Source of the DNA: Diplonema papillatum
Lineage: Eukaryota; Euglenozoa; Diplonemea; Diplonemida; Diplonemidae
Reading direction: 5' to 3'
DNA: 64,000 nucleotides
Assembly (NCBI GenBank): GCA_030068145.1
Contig: JAPJBO010000652.1
Coordinates: 62,001-126,000 of the forward strand
Shown here: in pieces, positions 11,601-19,895 of the stretch
Position numbering within the stretch: position 1 is the first letter of the stretch
Layout of the letters: each line of letters opens with the position of its first letter
Made by a program: the position numbers and the translations under genes
The notes under the pieces: model-generated
The model's input: only the letters and a program-made list of their open reading frames with translations
Databases searched by the model: none
Told to the model about the DNA's origin: nothing

Positions 11601-11866
11601 CGCACCGTTGCGCACCGGGTGCTCCCAGCGCGTAGCACACCCCTATTTTACGTAGCCCTAGCCGCATATCATATCTAATCTAAAATGAAACCAACAGCGT
11701 CAGCGAAGGAGAAGCAAGGCAAATCGTGAACTTCGAAGGCGCGATTGACCAGTTTCAGTATGAATTTCTCCTTCTCGCCCGAACAGGAAGATTCGACACG
11801 GTGGGTGCTACTGAGAGAGGAGTGACCCTCATCGAATCAACCTTGGATTGGTCCTGGGAACTGTAG
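2626..11866 (+). CDS. PAP: Canonical nuclear poly(A) polymerase (five exons)
   Basis: Adds the poly(A) tail to pre-mRNA 3' ends in the nucleus. Exons: 2626-3243, 3991-4162, 5980-6603, 10974-11154, 11698-11866. Phases join cleanly to 587 residues, close to yeast and core animal enzymes. Exon 1 holds the nucleotidyltransferase signature FGSYKLG (129-135) and GADIDTL, giving catalytic D142 and D144. The third Asp is D196 in VQIDLVF. Exon 2 has SLLRNLD, SINGSRV and IKLWAK. Exon 3 has IYGNIFGFPGGVAWAI and ends in the RNA-binding domain, which exons 4 and 5 complete with GYYFIGFDT and IVNFEGAIDQFQYE. The start at 2626 is the first ATG after the satellite whose residues (NNVNSPLSKGPSP) resemble PAP N-termini; an open frame also runs up to 2320. 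Intron 3 is 4.4 kb and full of transposon remnants. The last ~25 residues after IDQFQYEFLLLARTGRFD are not recognisably conserved, so the true 3' end could differ. Confidence 0.9.
3595..3860 (+). repeat. interspersed repeat, ~265-bp family (PAP intron 1)
   Basis: This segment matches the reverse complement of 43355-43640 almost throughout. It runs from the AAGCCTGCTACGCGGGAGCC side to CTCAAGCTTTGCAAGCTGTGG and the AGCGGCC end. Shorter relatives lie at 22790-22910 and 57270-57340. No ORF or terminal repeat is obvious. It is probably a SINE-like or non-autonomous element. Confidence 0.7.
4375..5240. repeat. 23/30-bp minisatellite inside PAP intron 2
   Basis: Tandem copies of CCATGGGCGACCACTGCCTGG (23-bp unit) alternate with a 30-bp unit that carries an extra GCTGACC. 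The block covers about 860 bp. Long open frames on both strands here are products of the repeat and are not genes. The array lies wholly within intron 2 (4163-5979). Confidence 0.95.
5510..5935. repeat. ~127-bp tandem repeat in PAP intron 2
   Basis: Three to four copies of a ~127-bp unit contain CTACAACCTAGATCTGCACT, CACTCAGGAACGC and CCTTCCCGGCCCTCCACG. Unit starts recur near 5645, 5772 and 5900. A diverged copy sits at 4290-4370 and partial ones at 5270-5500, so the minisatellite appears to have inserted into or grown out of this older repeat. Confidence 0.85.
6619..6773 (+). repeat. interspersed repeat family A copy (PAP intron 3)
   Basis: This ~155-bp copy contains ATCTTGCGAGTTG, GCAGCGTG, GGTTGATCAGAAT, AAGTGGGAAAACGATCAACC and GGCACGCACA. 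It begins about 15 bp after the exon 3 donor at 6604 and ends exactly where a 32-bp palindrome starts. Other copies: 16996-17170 (+), 22552-22720 (-), 37825-37965 (+), 47865-48015 (+), and partial copies at 1160-1275 and 14280-14370. Confidence 0.8.
6774..6805. repeat. perfect 32-bp palindrome
   Basis: The 16-base arm CTTCTGACCACAAACG is followed directly by its exact reverse complement. The palindrome sits in PAP intron 3, immediately after the family A copy, and would form a long uninterrupted hairpin in RNA or a cruciform in DNA. Confidence 0.9.
7168..8471 (-). pseudogene. hAT-superfamily transposase remnant, internally deleted
   Basis: The 3' part (about 7715 down to 7168) encodes a hAT C-terminal dimerisation domain: ATYPSGTSAVERSFSVLKD followed by LRNRLTSGHLD. 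The 5' part starts at ATG 8469-8471 with MSRQGTLAGFFTPLKRKR, which combines a PCNA-box pattern (Q4, L7, F10, F11) with a basic nuclear signal, then a Pro/Gln-rich stretch. The two parts lie in different frames near 7665-7720. The downstream frame is open from about FDPKYAFGHDCDSDAALID, so a frameshift or a short intron separates them. The catalytic RNase H-fold core expected between them is missing, which leaves ~440 residues. The remnant lies antisense within PAP intron 3. Confidence 0.75.
8519..8944 (-). CDS. unrecognised basic ORF upstream of the hAT remnant
   Basis: This 141-residue minus-strand frame lies just 5' of the hAT remnant and in the same orientation. Its first half is strongly basic (KKGAEKRRERKKEKKTR). 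It then has an acidic helix-like stretch, DENEMTLEEVLNGFVIG. No family is recognised. It may be a second product or leader of the same transposon, or a chance frame. Confidence 0.2.
   Translation of the reverse strand: MQHRQKSCDPTSQRNRSRSAKKGAEKRRERKKEKKTRQAGNAARVDNQRRDPPERVQNEPLCGADENEMTLEEVLNGFVIGTRNRDDKAAERASWQPTKTCKSVPDDYAKSPSHHTLSKGWASAETTNIKEKKWCGCEDKQ
9182..9454. repeat. 39-bp minisatellite, 7 copies
   Basis: Seven tandem copies of a 39-bp unit contain GGGAAACGAAGGGACGAGTG and CCAACAACAGCGTCAGT, starting at 9182, 9221, 9260, 9299, 9338, 9377 and 9416. The unit length is a multiple of three, so it reads open on both strands. It lies in PAP intron 3. Confidence 0.95.
9475..9800 (-). pseudogene. 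second hAT transposase C-terminal fragment
   Basis: The minus strand encodes LPMGTASVERVFSNMKRVL, then KARKRLHEQTLTDVLMLGL. This is the conserved ERxFS/LxxxRxRL block of the hAT dimerisation domain. It differs clearly from the copy at 7.2 kb, so it is another family member. Upstream the frame stays open to 10458, but that part consists of short GTGGTAC-type repeats, a homopolymer and the tRNA-like element, so it is not transposase. It is 5'-truncated and antisense in PAP intron 3. Confidence 0.75.
9848..9962. repeat. GTGGTAC/TAGTACACTG short tandem and inverted repeats
   Basis: Imperfect ~20-bp repeats of GGTAGTACACTGTGGTACC and variants (GTGGTACCCCGTGGTAGCA) are partly self-complementary. 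They lie between the hAT fragment and the tRNA-like element. Confidence 0.8.
10213..10285 (+). tRNA. tRNA-like element with Pol III A and B boxes, probably decayed
   Basis: TGGCAGAGTGAGCCGG resembles an A box, and GGTTCGAACCC is a perfect B box at the usual spacing. An anticodon-like arm TCGGC-CTTCAG-GCCGG folds with a six-base loop, one base short, which would place UCA at the anticodon. The T arm has one mismatch. The acceptor ends (GTAGGGG versus CCCATCA) pair poorly. This looks more like a degenerate tRNA or tRNA-derived SINE head than a working tRNA gene. It lies in PAP intron 3. Confidence 0.4.
10475..10590. repeat. degenerate ~20-bp CCGAACTTTGCTTCAC repeats
   Basis: About six imperfect copies of CGCCCGAACTTTGCTTCACC run in tandem (variants end in AGCATCAC or AGCTTCG). 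There is no coding sense. This is PAP intron 3. Confidence 0.75.
10672..10735 (+). repeat. interspersed family I copy (TTGATGCTAGCATCAA family)
   Basis: The diverged sequence ATGCATGAGAAACAGCG...CTAAACATTAAGATTT is related to better copies at 17424-17490, 35385-35440 (-), 43826-43925 and 45655-45720. In the best copies, TTCGAAGAAGACTTGATGCT leads into a perfect 16-bp palindrome TTGATGCTAGCATCAA, followed by GCCTAAACATTAAACTAAG. Confidence 0.6.
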
Positions 11867-11924
11867 GATGCAGTGGTAGTTCACTACCAAATGCTGTACC
11901 TACTAGTAGTACAGGTTTCAGCTT

Positions 11925-12125
11925 AGTGTGAGTTTGATCAAAGTAACATCAAGGCAGCCCTTACAAAGACCAGCCACAGTCAACGCCGCGTGGGTGCGGG
12001 CTTTTGTTATAAATCATCATGTTTCAAACCCCCGATTGCGCGTAACCTGGAAGCACCCAGAGGGTGTCGGTGGAACACACAAAGATGCAGTTGCCCGCAT
12101 CCATCCGGCAATCAGCTCGCATCGG
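11925..12125 (+). repeat. ~190-bp interspersed repeat family G
   Basis: This segment matches the reverse complement of 46315-46515 (ARL1 intron 3). Landmarks are TTGATCAAAGTAACATCAAGGC, shortened here to GTAACATCAAGGCAGCC, then CCAGCCACAGTCAACGCCGCG and CCGCATCCATCCGG. It lies directly after the poly(A) polymerase stop codon. There are no obvious terminal repeats. Confidence 0.75.
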
Positions 12126-12239
12126 GGATGGACAAGGTATCCTGCTGCCCCAAATAGTACAGGTGAATGCAGTTTGTGTTACTGTAGCGCAGTAGTTGTC
12201 CACACGAAAGGAGGCCTACCCGCAAACCCGCAATACCCA

Positions 12240-12375
12240 CCGATTCTCTTTCCTGGTGTAACCACCACTCTTACGACACTCAGAGCACAAAGGATATCTC
12301 CCCATATTTTGACGAAGGTCACCCGGAGACTTTAAAACCCCGGAGTTTCAAGCGAACTTTCACACTAAAAGAAAC
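12240..12375 (+). repeat. interspersed family E copy (CGGAGTTTCAAGCGAACTTT family)
   Basis: GAAGGTCACCCGGAGACTTT followed by AAAACCCCGGAGTTTCAAGC and GAACTTTCACACTAAAA. The nearest relative is 48345-48480. Others: 19120-19230, 40385-40505, 52815-52930, 54390-54435, 38345-38400, 45110-45175 and an inverted copy at 15720-15815. Copies share a ~60-110 bp core and differ outside it. Confidence 0.75.
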
Positions 12376-12794
12376 AACCACTTCGCACAGGCAGCAGCTT
12401 TTCTGGGTCGGAAAGACCGACAAAATGCTTCTTCCTGCCATCTCGATTGTGAAAAGGTATTCGCTTTTTTTTATACATGAATTATGAAATGTTGGAGGAA
12501 ATGAGAAGCCGCAAACCGTGACGTTTGCAGAATCCAGCTTGACGTAAAAACGATCAGGCACTGCGTTCAACGAAAACAACTCTCTCTTCCCATCATCATC
12601 ACCTTTAGTTTTGTATCAGCCTCTGTTGCGCGAGTGGCGAGCTCTTATAACTTTTGTCGTTTACGATCGAAGATCTTAGAAGATGAATACTATTCCGACG
12701 AGAGAACTGACGTTTGTCTCAAGCCGTAGCAGCACGAAGAAGAAGTGAGGAGACCGGAAACTCCCCGGAGAGATGGTCCCTGCACTCTTACTCG

Positions 12795-12831
12795 TCGCTC
12801 TCTCTATCTCTCTCTCTCTCTCTCTTTTTCT
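12795..12831. repeat. (CT)n-type microsatellite
   Basis: A CTCTCTATCTCTCTCTCTCT tract runs just upstream of the DUF642-like gene. The preceding GGAGAGATGGTCCCTGCACTC also occurs at 39885-39910 and in part at 23325, so this segment belongs to a dispersed repeat. Confidence 0.8.
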
Positions 12832-12919
12832 CATTTGGCTGCCTTAAAAAGACCAGCCCGCGTTACTAGAACACCGGCTTCTCAAAACAGGCAAGCTAGT
12901 TTTTAAAGGGTGGGCTCAC

Positions 12920-13358
12920 ATGGCCCCACGAATCGAGAGTGTTGCGATCCTTGCCGTTGCGTTGCGGCCTTTGATTCTCGGCAACGTCAATGCTGCGGCT
13001 CCCGGCTCGCTGCATGTTAAAGATGGTCGGTTCGAATCGGTCACGGTACCGGAGTCACCCGGATACGCACAGTCCGAAAATGGTAGTGTCATCGGTCCGT
13101 GGAAAGTTGTCAACGGAACCGTTGCTATCGCAGCCGGGTCGTATTGGGATGCCCCGGGTGACATCGTCGGTCAATCTGTTGACCTCAAAGGTCGCTCACC
13201 TGGATCGCTCGCTCAAAACATGGGAGTTCTGACTGCGGGTCGATACCGCCTCACATTTTGACCTCTCGGGAAACCCCGACACGGGCCAAGCGGTTTGTCA
13301 AGTCGCTTCTGCCTTCGAGCCTTCAATCTTCAACCTTTCCGCCCCAAGAGGGAGCTGA
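12920..13358 (+). pseudogene. DUF642 / choice-of-anchor-C type secreted protein, frameshifted
   Basis: From ATG 12920 the protein has a signal-peptide-like start (MAPRIESVAILAVALRPL, then alanines). It continues with a beta-sandwich family signature: DGRFESVTVPES, GPWKVVNGTVAI, SYWDAPGDIVGQSVDLKG and SPGSLAQ. The frame stops at TGA 13259-13261, in the middle of YRLTF. Reading one base later restores DLSGNPDTGQAV, which is what this family has after YxLTF, and continues to a TGA at 13356-13358. So one extra T in a TTTT run breaks the gene. Beyond that point an ~89-bp segment is duplicated (13285-13450), so the C-terminal half of the domain appears lost. A one-base assembly error would leave it shortened but alive. 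DUF642 proteins bind cell-wall or extracellular carbohydrate in plants; the role here is unknown. Confidence 0.6.
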
Positions 13359-13455
13359 GACAGCCTTCTGGAAACGGAAACGGTTCGTCAAGCTGCTTCT
13401 GCCTAGGAGCCTCCGATCTTCAACCTTTCCGCCCCACGAGGGAGCAGAGAGGTCC
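13285..13455 (+). repeat. direct duplication, ~89-bp period
   Basis: CGGTTTGTCAAGTCGCTTCT through CCGCCCCAAGAGGGAGC is repeated with a few changes as CGGTTCGTCAAGCTGCTTCT through CCGCCCCACGAGGGAGC. It overlaps the broken 3' end of the DUF642-like gene. Confidence 0.85.
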
Positions 13456-14102
13456 TGCTTGCCTTGGCCGCGTTTCGAAAGACACGTTTCCAGGGGGGAC
13501 ACCGCGAGGAGGACTAGGCAATTCCTCTGGGAAAGCTGCTGGAAAAATCCCCAGCAAAAATTTCACCTTGCCGAACGGACCGGGGCTATTGCCCCGTCAC
13601 GAACCCGAAAAAAGCACTGGGCTCTTCACCCCTGTTGTTGGTTGAAGGCATACACACGTACTACACTAATATATGCATGACCTTTCTACGCTTTGGCAGC
13701 ACCATCAGTTTTGCATCACGCAGCAGCGAGTTCGGAAGCGAACCGGCCTAACAGGAGAGTATTACTTTTACTTTTGTGAGTCGTGTCTGGTTATCCCGGT
13801 TGCCACCGGGCCCCCACGCCGCCTTGTACCCAACACGGCTACAGCACGAGGATTCAGCCCTGCGTAGGTGTGCACTCATCCATCACAGGGCCAAGCTCTC
13901 GCCACTTGGTTGGCTGCAGCGGCTTCTTCAGGGTGGTAGCTGTGTCGGGTCTTCGCAATAGCGGCACGCGGAGTGTACGTAGGCGATTCCGTACAACGCT
14001 TCATCAGACGCAGGTTGATCCGAGAGCTCGCTGGCTCTAGCACACACTGGTGCTCTCATAGAACTGCTCTAGGTTACATCAGGGTCTTCATTCCCACAAT
14101 CG

Positions 14103-14130
14103 GGCCTCTTGAGTTTGCACAAACTCAAGA
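14103..14130. repeat. 13-bp-arm inverted repeat within dispersed family K
   Basis: CCTCTTGAGTTTG, two bases, then CAAACTCAAGAGG. The right arm and what follows (AACTATC...CTTTCAAGA) recur at 11290-11370 and 23055-23130 without the left arm. Nothing else recognisable lies between 13.68 and 14.6 kb apart from a partial family A copy at 14280-14370. Confidence 0.75.
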
Positions 14131-14619
14131 GGCGTAGTTAACTATCCCCTGCTGTCTTAGTATACTTTCAAGACAGAAAATGAAAAAGTCACAACCAAAG
14201 GAAATGTGCAAACGTGTCTGCGTCACAACCAAAGGAAATGTGCAAACGCTGCATCCCTTTCACTAACCGACCCCCAGCCTCGATGCCCAACCAGAAAACC
14301 TTGAACTACCGAACCTAGATGGCACAGAAAAAATACAACTAGGAAAACGACCAATTGGCACGCACAAACGAACCAACATGTTTGCATGGTATCTCGATAT
14401 CTCGAAAACGCTTCCAAATAGCGTTGCCATCAACGCCATTCAGAGCTAAGGTTCGCTTGCGATTCCGGGATTTCGAAGGGTGGCGCACTGGAAGTGAGGA
14501 GATGACTCGTATCCGAAGGTGAGGTGCGCTTGAAGTGAGGGGATGAATGTTAAAAACCGCCAAAAAGTAAGGTCCGCCCGGGCAAGCGCGCGTATCGCCG
14601 ACAACACGAAACAAAAAAA

Positions 14620-14924
14620 ACAGGCGCCAACTTCCAGAATGGGTGCTCTCGGAGCATGAGATCTCGGTCCTTAGGGAGAAGGACGCGGCCCTCGAAACGC
14701 GGCTGTCCGCAAAGCGGCAGAAGAAGGCGCAGGCAGCCTCCGACGCAGGCAACACGTGCCCGGCGGCACCCGCAGCGCACGCAGACGAGGCGATGCCCGC
14801 ACCCAACAGCGACGCCCCGCAGCCGGCCTCGAGCATGCAAACAGATCTCGTAGCGGAGGACGCCAGCGACACGCCTGCAAGCGCAGCCGTCGAGTCGACG
14901 CCTGCGACACCGCCCCTGGCGTAA
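14620..14924 (+). CDS. possible internal or terminal exon, Ala/Pro-rich acidic tail
   Basis: After an acceptor-like AAAACAG (about 14622), a frame reads QLPEWVLSEHEISVLREKDA and then LETRLSAKRQKKAQAASDA, followed by an Ala/Pro/Asp-rich tail ending at TAA 14922-14924. The helical, charged first part is protein-like. No upstream exon or start was found, and I recognise no family. The tail (about 14780-14945) is duplicated at 15105-15245. Confidence 0.3.
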
Positions 14925-15245
14925 GCCTGTTGTTCTGCTGCAGGAGGAGTTGTGTGGAACCCCGCGCCGAGCACAATGTGAAAGCGGCAGACGTTGCGCA
15001 CGAGCGCAACACCGGATCTAACCTTGCAAAGCTTGAGTCGGAATTAGTACAGCTTGAGTCGGAATTAGTAAAGCTTGAGTGAGAATCAGCAGTATTGAGT
15101 CGGAATCAGCGCATGCAGGCGAGGCGATGCCCGCACCCAACAGCGACGCCCCGCAGCCGGCCTCGAGCACGCAAACAGATCTCGTGGCGGAGGATGCCAG
15201 CGACACGCCTGCAAGCGCAGCCGTGGCGTAAGCCTGTTGTTCCGC
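14780..15245 (+). repeat. direct duplication of ~140 bp flanking a 24-bp tandem repeat
   Basis: GAGGCGATGCCCGCACCCAA through AAGCGCAGCCGT and the following TAAGCCTGTTGTTC occur at about 14788-14940 and again at 15119-15245. The second copy lacks an internal GAGTCGACGCCTGCGACACC-type segment. Between them (15028-15110), GCTTGAGTCGGAATTAGTA is repeated about three times. Confidence 0.85.
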
Positions 15246-16862
15246 CGCCGATCCATCTCCCTCGCAGAAGGAGTCGTGCAGAACCGCGTCGATAATGAAC
15301 GAGGCAGAAGTTTCGCACGACCGCAACACCGGTTTTAGCAATGGCTGGGTGGGTCTAAGTGGGCAAACCTCGAACAGGCAGCGTTGCAGTCGGAAGCTTT
15401 GTTCGGAGGGGACAGAGTTTGAGTCGAAACCAGCAAAGTCCGAGCCTTATCTAGCAGAGTTTGAATCTGAGTCGTCTACTTGAGTCGAAATCAGCCGCGC
15501 CCATTGTGTCTCGCTTCTACATGCAGCTCAAACGCTGAAACCCAACGTGCACCGCGCCTTGATGCATGCCGCTCGGTAATCGGCCGCCTTTGCCAGTAGG
15601 CCTGCCTTTCCGCCGTGCCCGTGGACTTTTGCTGTCCTTTGCAGGCTTCTCCCGGTGCAATTTCCTGTGTTCAAGGAGTAGGGTGTGTCGCTACTCGTCG
15701 GCTCTGACCAGAAGAATGCGAGGGGCCCGCTTTTTAGAGTTAAAGTTCTTGACAACCCGGGATTTTAGAGCCTCCGGGTGACCATTCGTCGAATGGGTTC
15801 TTTTAAAGCTAATAGTACTAGTTTTTAGTTCGCTGCTAGAGATTTCGAACCACTTGCGCAGAGCCAGTGCGTTCTGGCTTGTCGCAGTCACAATCAGGGC
15901 AGGCTCAGACGATCGTAGGGGCCTTCTCTCCGATGTGTCTGTGCTGTCGTGGCATGGGTGGTCCTGTGGCGTGCTCCGAACAGACGCCTACCAAACGCGA
16001 ACGAAGCTAGCTGCTGCTGGACCAGTCGGGGGGGGTGGGGGGGAAGATTGCAAGAACGTGCTTGGAATGGTTGTGTGCGTGTTCAACACCGGAGTGGCCA
16101 TCTGCGCCATGTTTCGTCCTTTACGCCACGGACGAGACGGATCACCCGCGCGGAAGCCTGAGGACAGCGGTGTAAGCCTGGTTAAGGAGATGGAGGAAAG
16201 TAAAAAAGAAAAAAAGGGCGAGCGAGCCCGCAGTTTGTTGCCCGCTGCTTGTCCGCTCGCATTGCCACCAAGTGCTCGCTAGTGCAAGGAGTCGACTTGT
16301 TCGGGATCCGAAGTAGCATACTCGCACGCTTAGGGTCACGGTAATGAGACGACACAATGGTGAACATACGGTATACCGGATTCTGGACCGGAGTAAGTCC
16401 AGACCGGAAATGCAAACCATTCAAGGTCTGCGCATTCAAGTGTTTGACGAACCGGTTTTCAAATGGCAGAAACGCACGTGATCGCCCCAACGGTGTCAAC
16501 CCTGAGACCCTCAGAAGACTGGGAAAAACCCTTCGCATCAAGACCTGTGCTCTATGAACGGTGGTAATGGTGCCTTGCAAGGAATCTCTTCATCGGGATG
16601 AAAGCGCTTACGCGTCCACCATACGCATACGGGTCGACCACCGATGTTACTGTGAACAAACCAGCGTGCCCAAAGCAGGCGTTCGCCGTGATAAAGCATG
16701 GCATTCCACCGGGTTCTTAACGCGAAAGTGTCTAGACAGGGGAACAAACAGAAGAAAGGGGCAAGAAAAAAAACACAAAGAAACCCCAAAGCGGAGCACA
16801 ACCTTCCGCCATCTGGCGGTGAAGTAGTCAACCGGGCTTCCAAACTTGAACGAGCGAGGCAA

Positions 16863-19065
16863 ATGGGCAAGAAGAAATCCCGACGAGGAGACATCGACGA
16901 CGATGAGGCACGGTCTATCGGCACGGATCTCTCGGGTCCAGCGTATGTCTTCCTTTTTAGCACCAAAAGTCTACCCCCCCCGTTCGATTCCACTTTTTAG
17001 TACTAACAATCTTGTGGGTTGCCCTTCAATGTATTGTGCAGGCTAAAAAGACGTAGGCAGCGTGTTTTGGTGGTTGATCAGAATTCCTTACCTGAATACA
17101 CACAGGGTAAATACAAGTGGGAAAACGATCAACCGGCACGCACAAACAAAACGAAGCGCCTGTCTTTTTTGGAGAAGACTGATGCTTGCAGTGTTTTTCC
17201 TGTGTGGCTAAAAAAATTTTTGCCTATTTTTTTTTCCCACAAAAATTCCATCTACACACAGTTCTACAGCTCACAAACCCAAACCCAGTTCTAAGGAAGC
17301 CACCCTCCTAACACCATGCCAAAAGATCGGTCGAGAGAAAGTTTTTGACCTCTTTTTGTGAACCGTGAAACTTTTTAGCCACCCAATTTCATGTTGTTGC
17401 TAAGCGGAAAACCACTGGATCATGCTAGCATCAAATGCATGAGAGGCAGTGTCCTGCGTAAACAGTAAACTAAGATTTCCCCCACATTTCTCCCCTGCTG
17501 GCTGTGATGCGCTACGAACAGCCGCCTGACAAGGCAGGCTCACACACCTCGTGCAGGATCTCTCGAAGAAACCGCGTCACCGGAAGACAAGTTGGCACAT
17601 CTCCCTTTCAGTGCGGCTTGTGGGGTTGACACCCTAAGCCTCGCACACGTGTTAGACTCCTTGGTCCGTGTTTCAAGACGGGAAGTAGAAGGAGATCGCT
17701 GGACCCCGAACCCGAGTCCAAAAAACTCTAAAATCGACTTTACTAGTAGATCTCAGGAGGGTCAGCGCGGTGGTGACCACGAGAACACATACAGGTGGGT
17801 GGGGAAAGGCCCTGGGACTGACTAAGGCGAGACAAACCCCATCCCTGTCCTTCCCAGGGAGCCAGCCCAAACCCACCTGACGGTGGAGGCCCACACCCTT
17901 TGACTTGTGTCCCTTGGACATGTGTTCTCATCCCCCCCCTACCTCGTGCAGGAGCTCAGCAGCCGACGATCTCGAAGAAACCGCAGCGCCGGAGGACAAG
18001 TTCGGGGATCTGGCGGACGAGCAGCTGTCCGCCAAGCGGGCGGAGACAAGAGTCGCCGCGCTGGGCGAGCTGCGGGCGCTGCTGACGATGCGCCCCGACC
18101 TGGAGCCGGCCTTCGAGAAGTACGCCCTGACCCTCGCCATGAACGTGGCCCGCTGCGCGAAGCAAGGCAAGGAAGACGAGCAAGCCGCTGCCCTGCTGGT
18201 CGGCGCCCTCGCAGCCGTCATGTTCGGCCACACCAACTTGGAAGTCGTCAGGGACGTCGCGAAGATGGCGGTGGTGGTCCACAAGGACAAGAAGGCCACC
18301 AACAAGACCAAGATCCTCGCCATCCGCGCCCTCTGCGCCTGCGTTGCCGCAGACCCGTATGTCGAAGTCGACGGCGATCTCTTCGACGCCGCCGGGTTCT
18401 TCTTCAGCATCTGGACCTGCGTTCCGGACACGAAAAACGCGGAATTGCTCACCGAAGCATTGACGGCGTGGACCTTCTGTTTGACCATCCCCCCGAGGAG
18501 TTCTATGTACGTCGTAGACGCGTTGGAGCAGCTGAATGAGCTGGCCGAAGGGACGGATGCACATGAAGTGTCTTGCCCCGCGCTGGAGGCCATTGGCCTC
18601 GCGTTTGAAGTCGCGCGGGAGAAGAACATCGCCCTGCCGATCGAGGAGGACGAGGTCGAAACGACGCTCGCGACGCTCCTCGCCGGGAACAACAAGACGG
18701 TGACGAAGAACCAGCGGAAGAACAAAAAGGAGCTCGCCCGCCGCGTGCAGTTCACTGTCGTCGACCGCGAAGCTCCGCACGAAAAGATGACCGTCGCCGG
18801 CCAGTCGCTCGACTTCGAAGGCTGGGCGCAGATCCTGCAGCTCGAATTCCTGCGGGGGCTCCTGCTGTCGGGCCTCACGCTGCACATGGTCAGCACGGAG
18901 ACGGTCAAAACGCTGCTGAACCTCGGAGACGTCGCGTTCGACCAGCCACGCAAGTCGAAGAAGGACGTCATCAAAACGGCGGGCTCGAGGGCCAAAGCAA
19001 AAACCATCCGCGACCACCGCAGCTCCGCCGCCGCCGCAGCCGCCGTCTTCGACAACTACGACTAA
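16863..19065 (+). CDS. IFRD: Interferon-related developmental regulator (IFRD) family protein
   Basis: Two exons, 16863-16942 and 17952-19065, join in phase 2 to give 397 residues. IFRD proteins are helical-repeat regulators of transcription and translation in animals; plant and protist members are little studied. Exon 1 encodes MGKKKSRRGDIDDDEARSIG, a basic-acidic start like other IFRD N-termini. Exon 2 has the alpha-helical repeat region (KRAETRVAALGELRALLTM, then LEPAFEKYALTLAMNVARCA and KQGKEDEQAAALLVGALAAV). It ends with the C-terminal IFRD block (SLDFEGWAQILQLEFLRGLL). The tail is basic and Ala-rich. The donor GTATGT and acceptor GTGCAG are clear. The intron carries a family A repeat and a decayed copy of the exon 2 start at 17545-17605. 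Family assignment is firm; the cellular role is inferred only from the family. Confidence 0.85.
16996..17170 (+). repeat. interspersed repeat family A, near-complete copy
   Basis: TAGTACTAACAATCTTGTGG, GTATTGTGCAGGC, GGTTGATCAGAATTCC, ACACACAGGGTAAATACAAG and GGCACGCACAAACAAAACG. The reverse-complement copy at 22552-22720 matches it along its whole length. This copy lies in the IFRD intron in sense orientation, ~50 bp after the donor. Confidence 0.85.
17545..17605 (+). pseudogene. decayed duplicate of the IFRD exon 2 acceptor and start
   Basis: CCTCGTGCAGGATCTCTCGA and GAAACCGCGTCACCGGAAGA mirror the true junction at 17943-18000 (CCTCGTGCAGGAGC, then GATCTCGAAGAAACCGCAGC). The copy lacks ~14 bp and soon loses similarity. 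It retains an AG that could compete as a decoy acceptor. Confidence 0.75.
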
Positions 19066-19502
19066 AAGAAAGTGTCGGTCACAAATTGTTACGAACCTGA
19101 CTTGCCAAAGCCAGCAAGTACGTGTAACCCACCCAGTACGTATTAGCTTCAAAAGAGCCCATTCGACGAAGGTCACCGGGAAGACTCTAAAATCCCGTAT
19201 TCTTAAGCGAACTATAACTCTAGAAAATGGAAGTACGAAGGAAAGGAGTGAAGGAAGGGTGCAGGAATCTCCAAATAGATCCCCGAATGTGACGGGGTTT
19301 GCGGACATAAAAGGCAATGCGAGCGCGCTTTATTATTTGTTTGACCTTGACGGTGGCTGGTCGCAGAACCGGCGACGGCTCCAATTCCTGTCGGGCCTCT
19401 TCTTGTCAACACCGGGATTCGTCGGCACACACTGTGGAACCTTGCGGTACGGCATCCGGCCCGGGTTTTGTTTCCGAACCCCCCCCGTCACAGGCAGATT
19501 CG

Positions 19503-19730
19503 CCTGTGCTCTAAGTAGCACGGGTGGTCCCGGCTGTGACGAGCTACGAACAGCCGCCTGACAAACCAGACTCACACCGCTGTCCTGTCTGCAGACACTC
19601 AGGTTCCGCGCTGATGATGGTCCGTCTGATTCGATGTGTCCGTGGCTTCAAGGACCGAAACACGGCGCAGACGGGACCAGTGCGGTGTTGAGCACATACC
19701 CATTCCAAGCACGTTCTTGCAATCCCACGT
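19503..19730 (+). repeat. interspersed repeat family D
   Basis: CGAACAGCCGCCTGACAAAC, ACACCGCTGTCCTGTCTGCA, GTTCCGCGCTGATGATGGTC and CATTCCAAGCACGTTCTTGC. Long copies also lie at 21878-22068 and 41198-41370. Partial copies are at 17505-17545, 34745-34795 (SF3A3 intron) and 16050-16140 (-). Confidence 0.85.
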
Positions 19731-19895
19731 CCGGCAACGGAAGTTGTCTGTGCCGTGTTGCGGACAAGCCTCCACGCCCAAATCGTTTGCTCGGGGCGGG
19801 CGGTTTTCCCTAGGCACAGAGCAGACGGGGGTGCGTCCACGTGTGCGCGCCGCTCCCCCAACGAAACAACGCCGTGTGATCCGCGCGAAACAGGA

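Noticed and set aside
13776..14040. A possible structured RNA or tRNA in this stretch
   Set aside because: No B box, acceptor pairing or conserved fold could be made out.
17928..19317. Two very long minus-strand frames opposite IFRD
   Set aside because: They are GC-rich shadows of the real exon, low in complexity and without domains.
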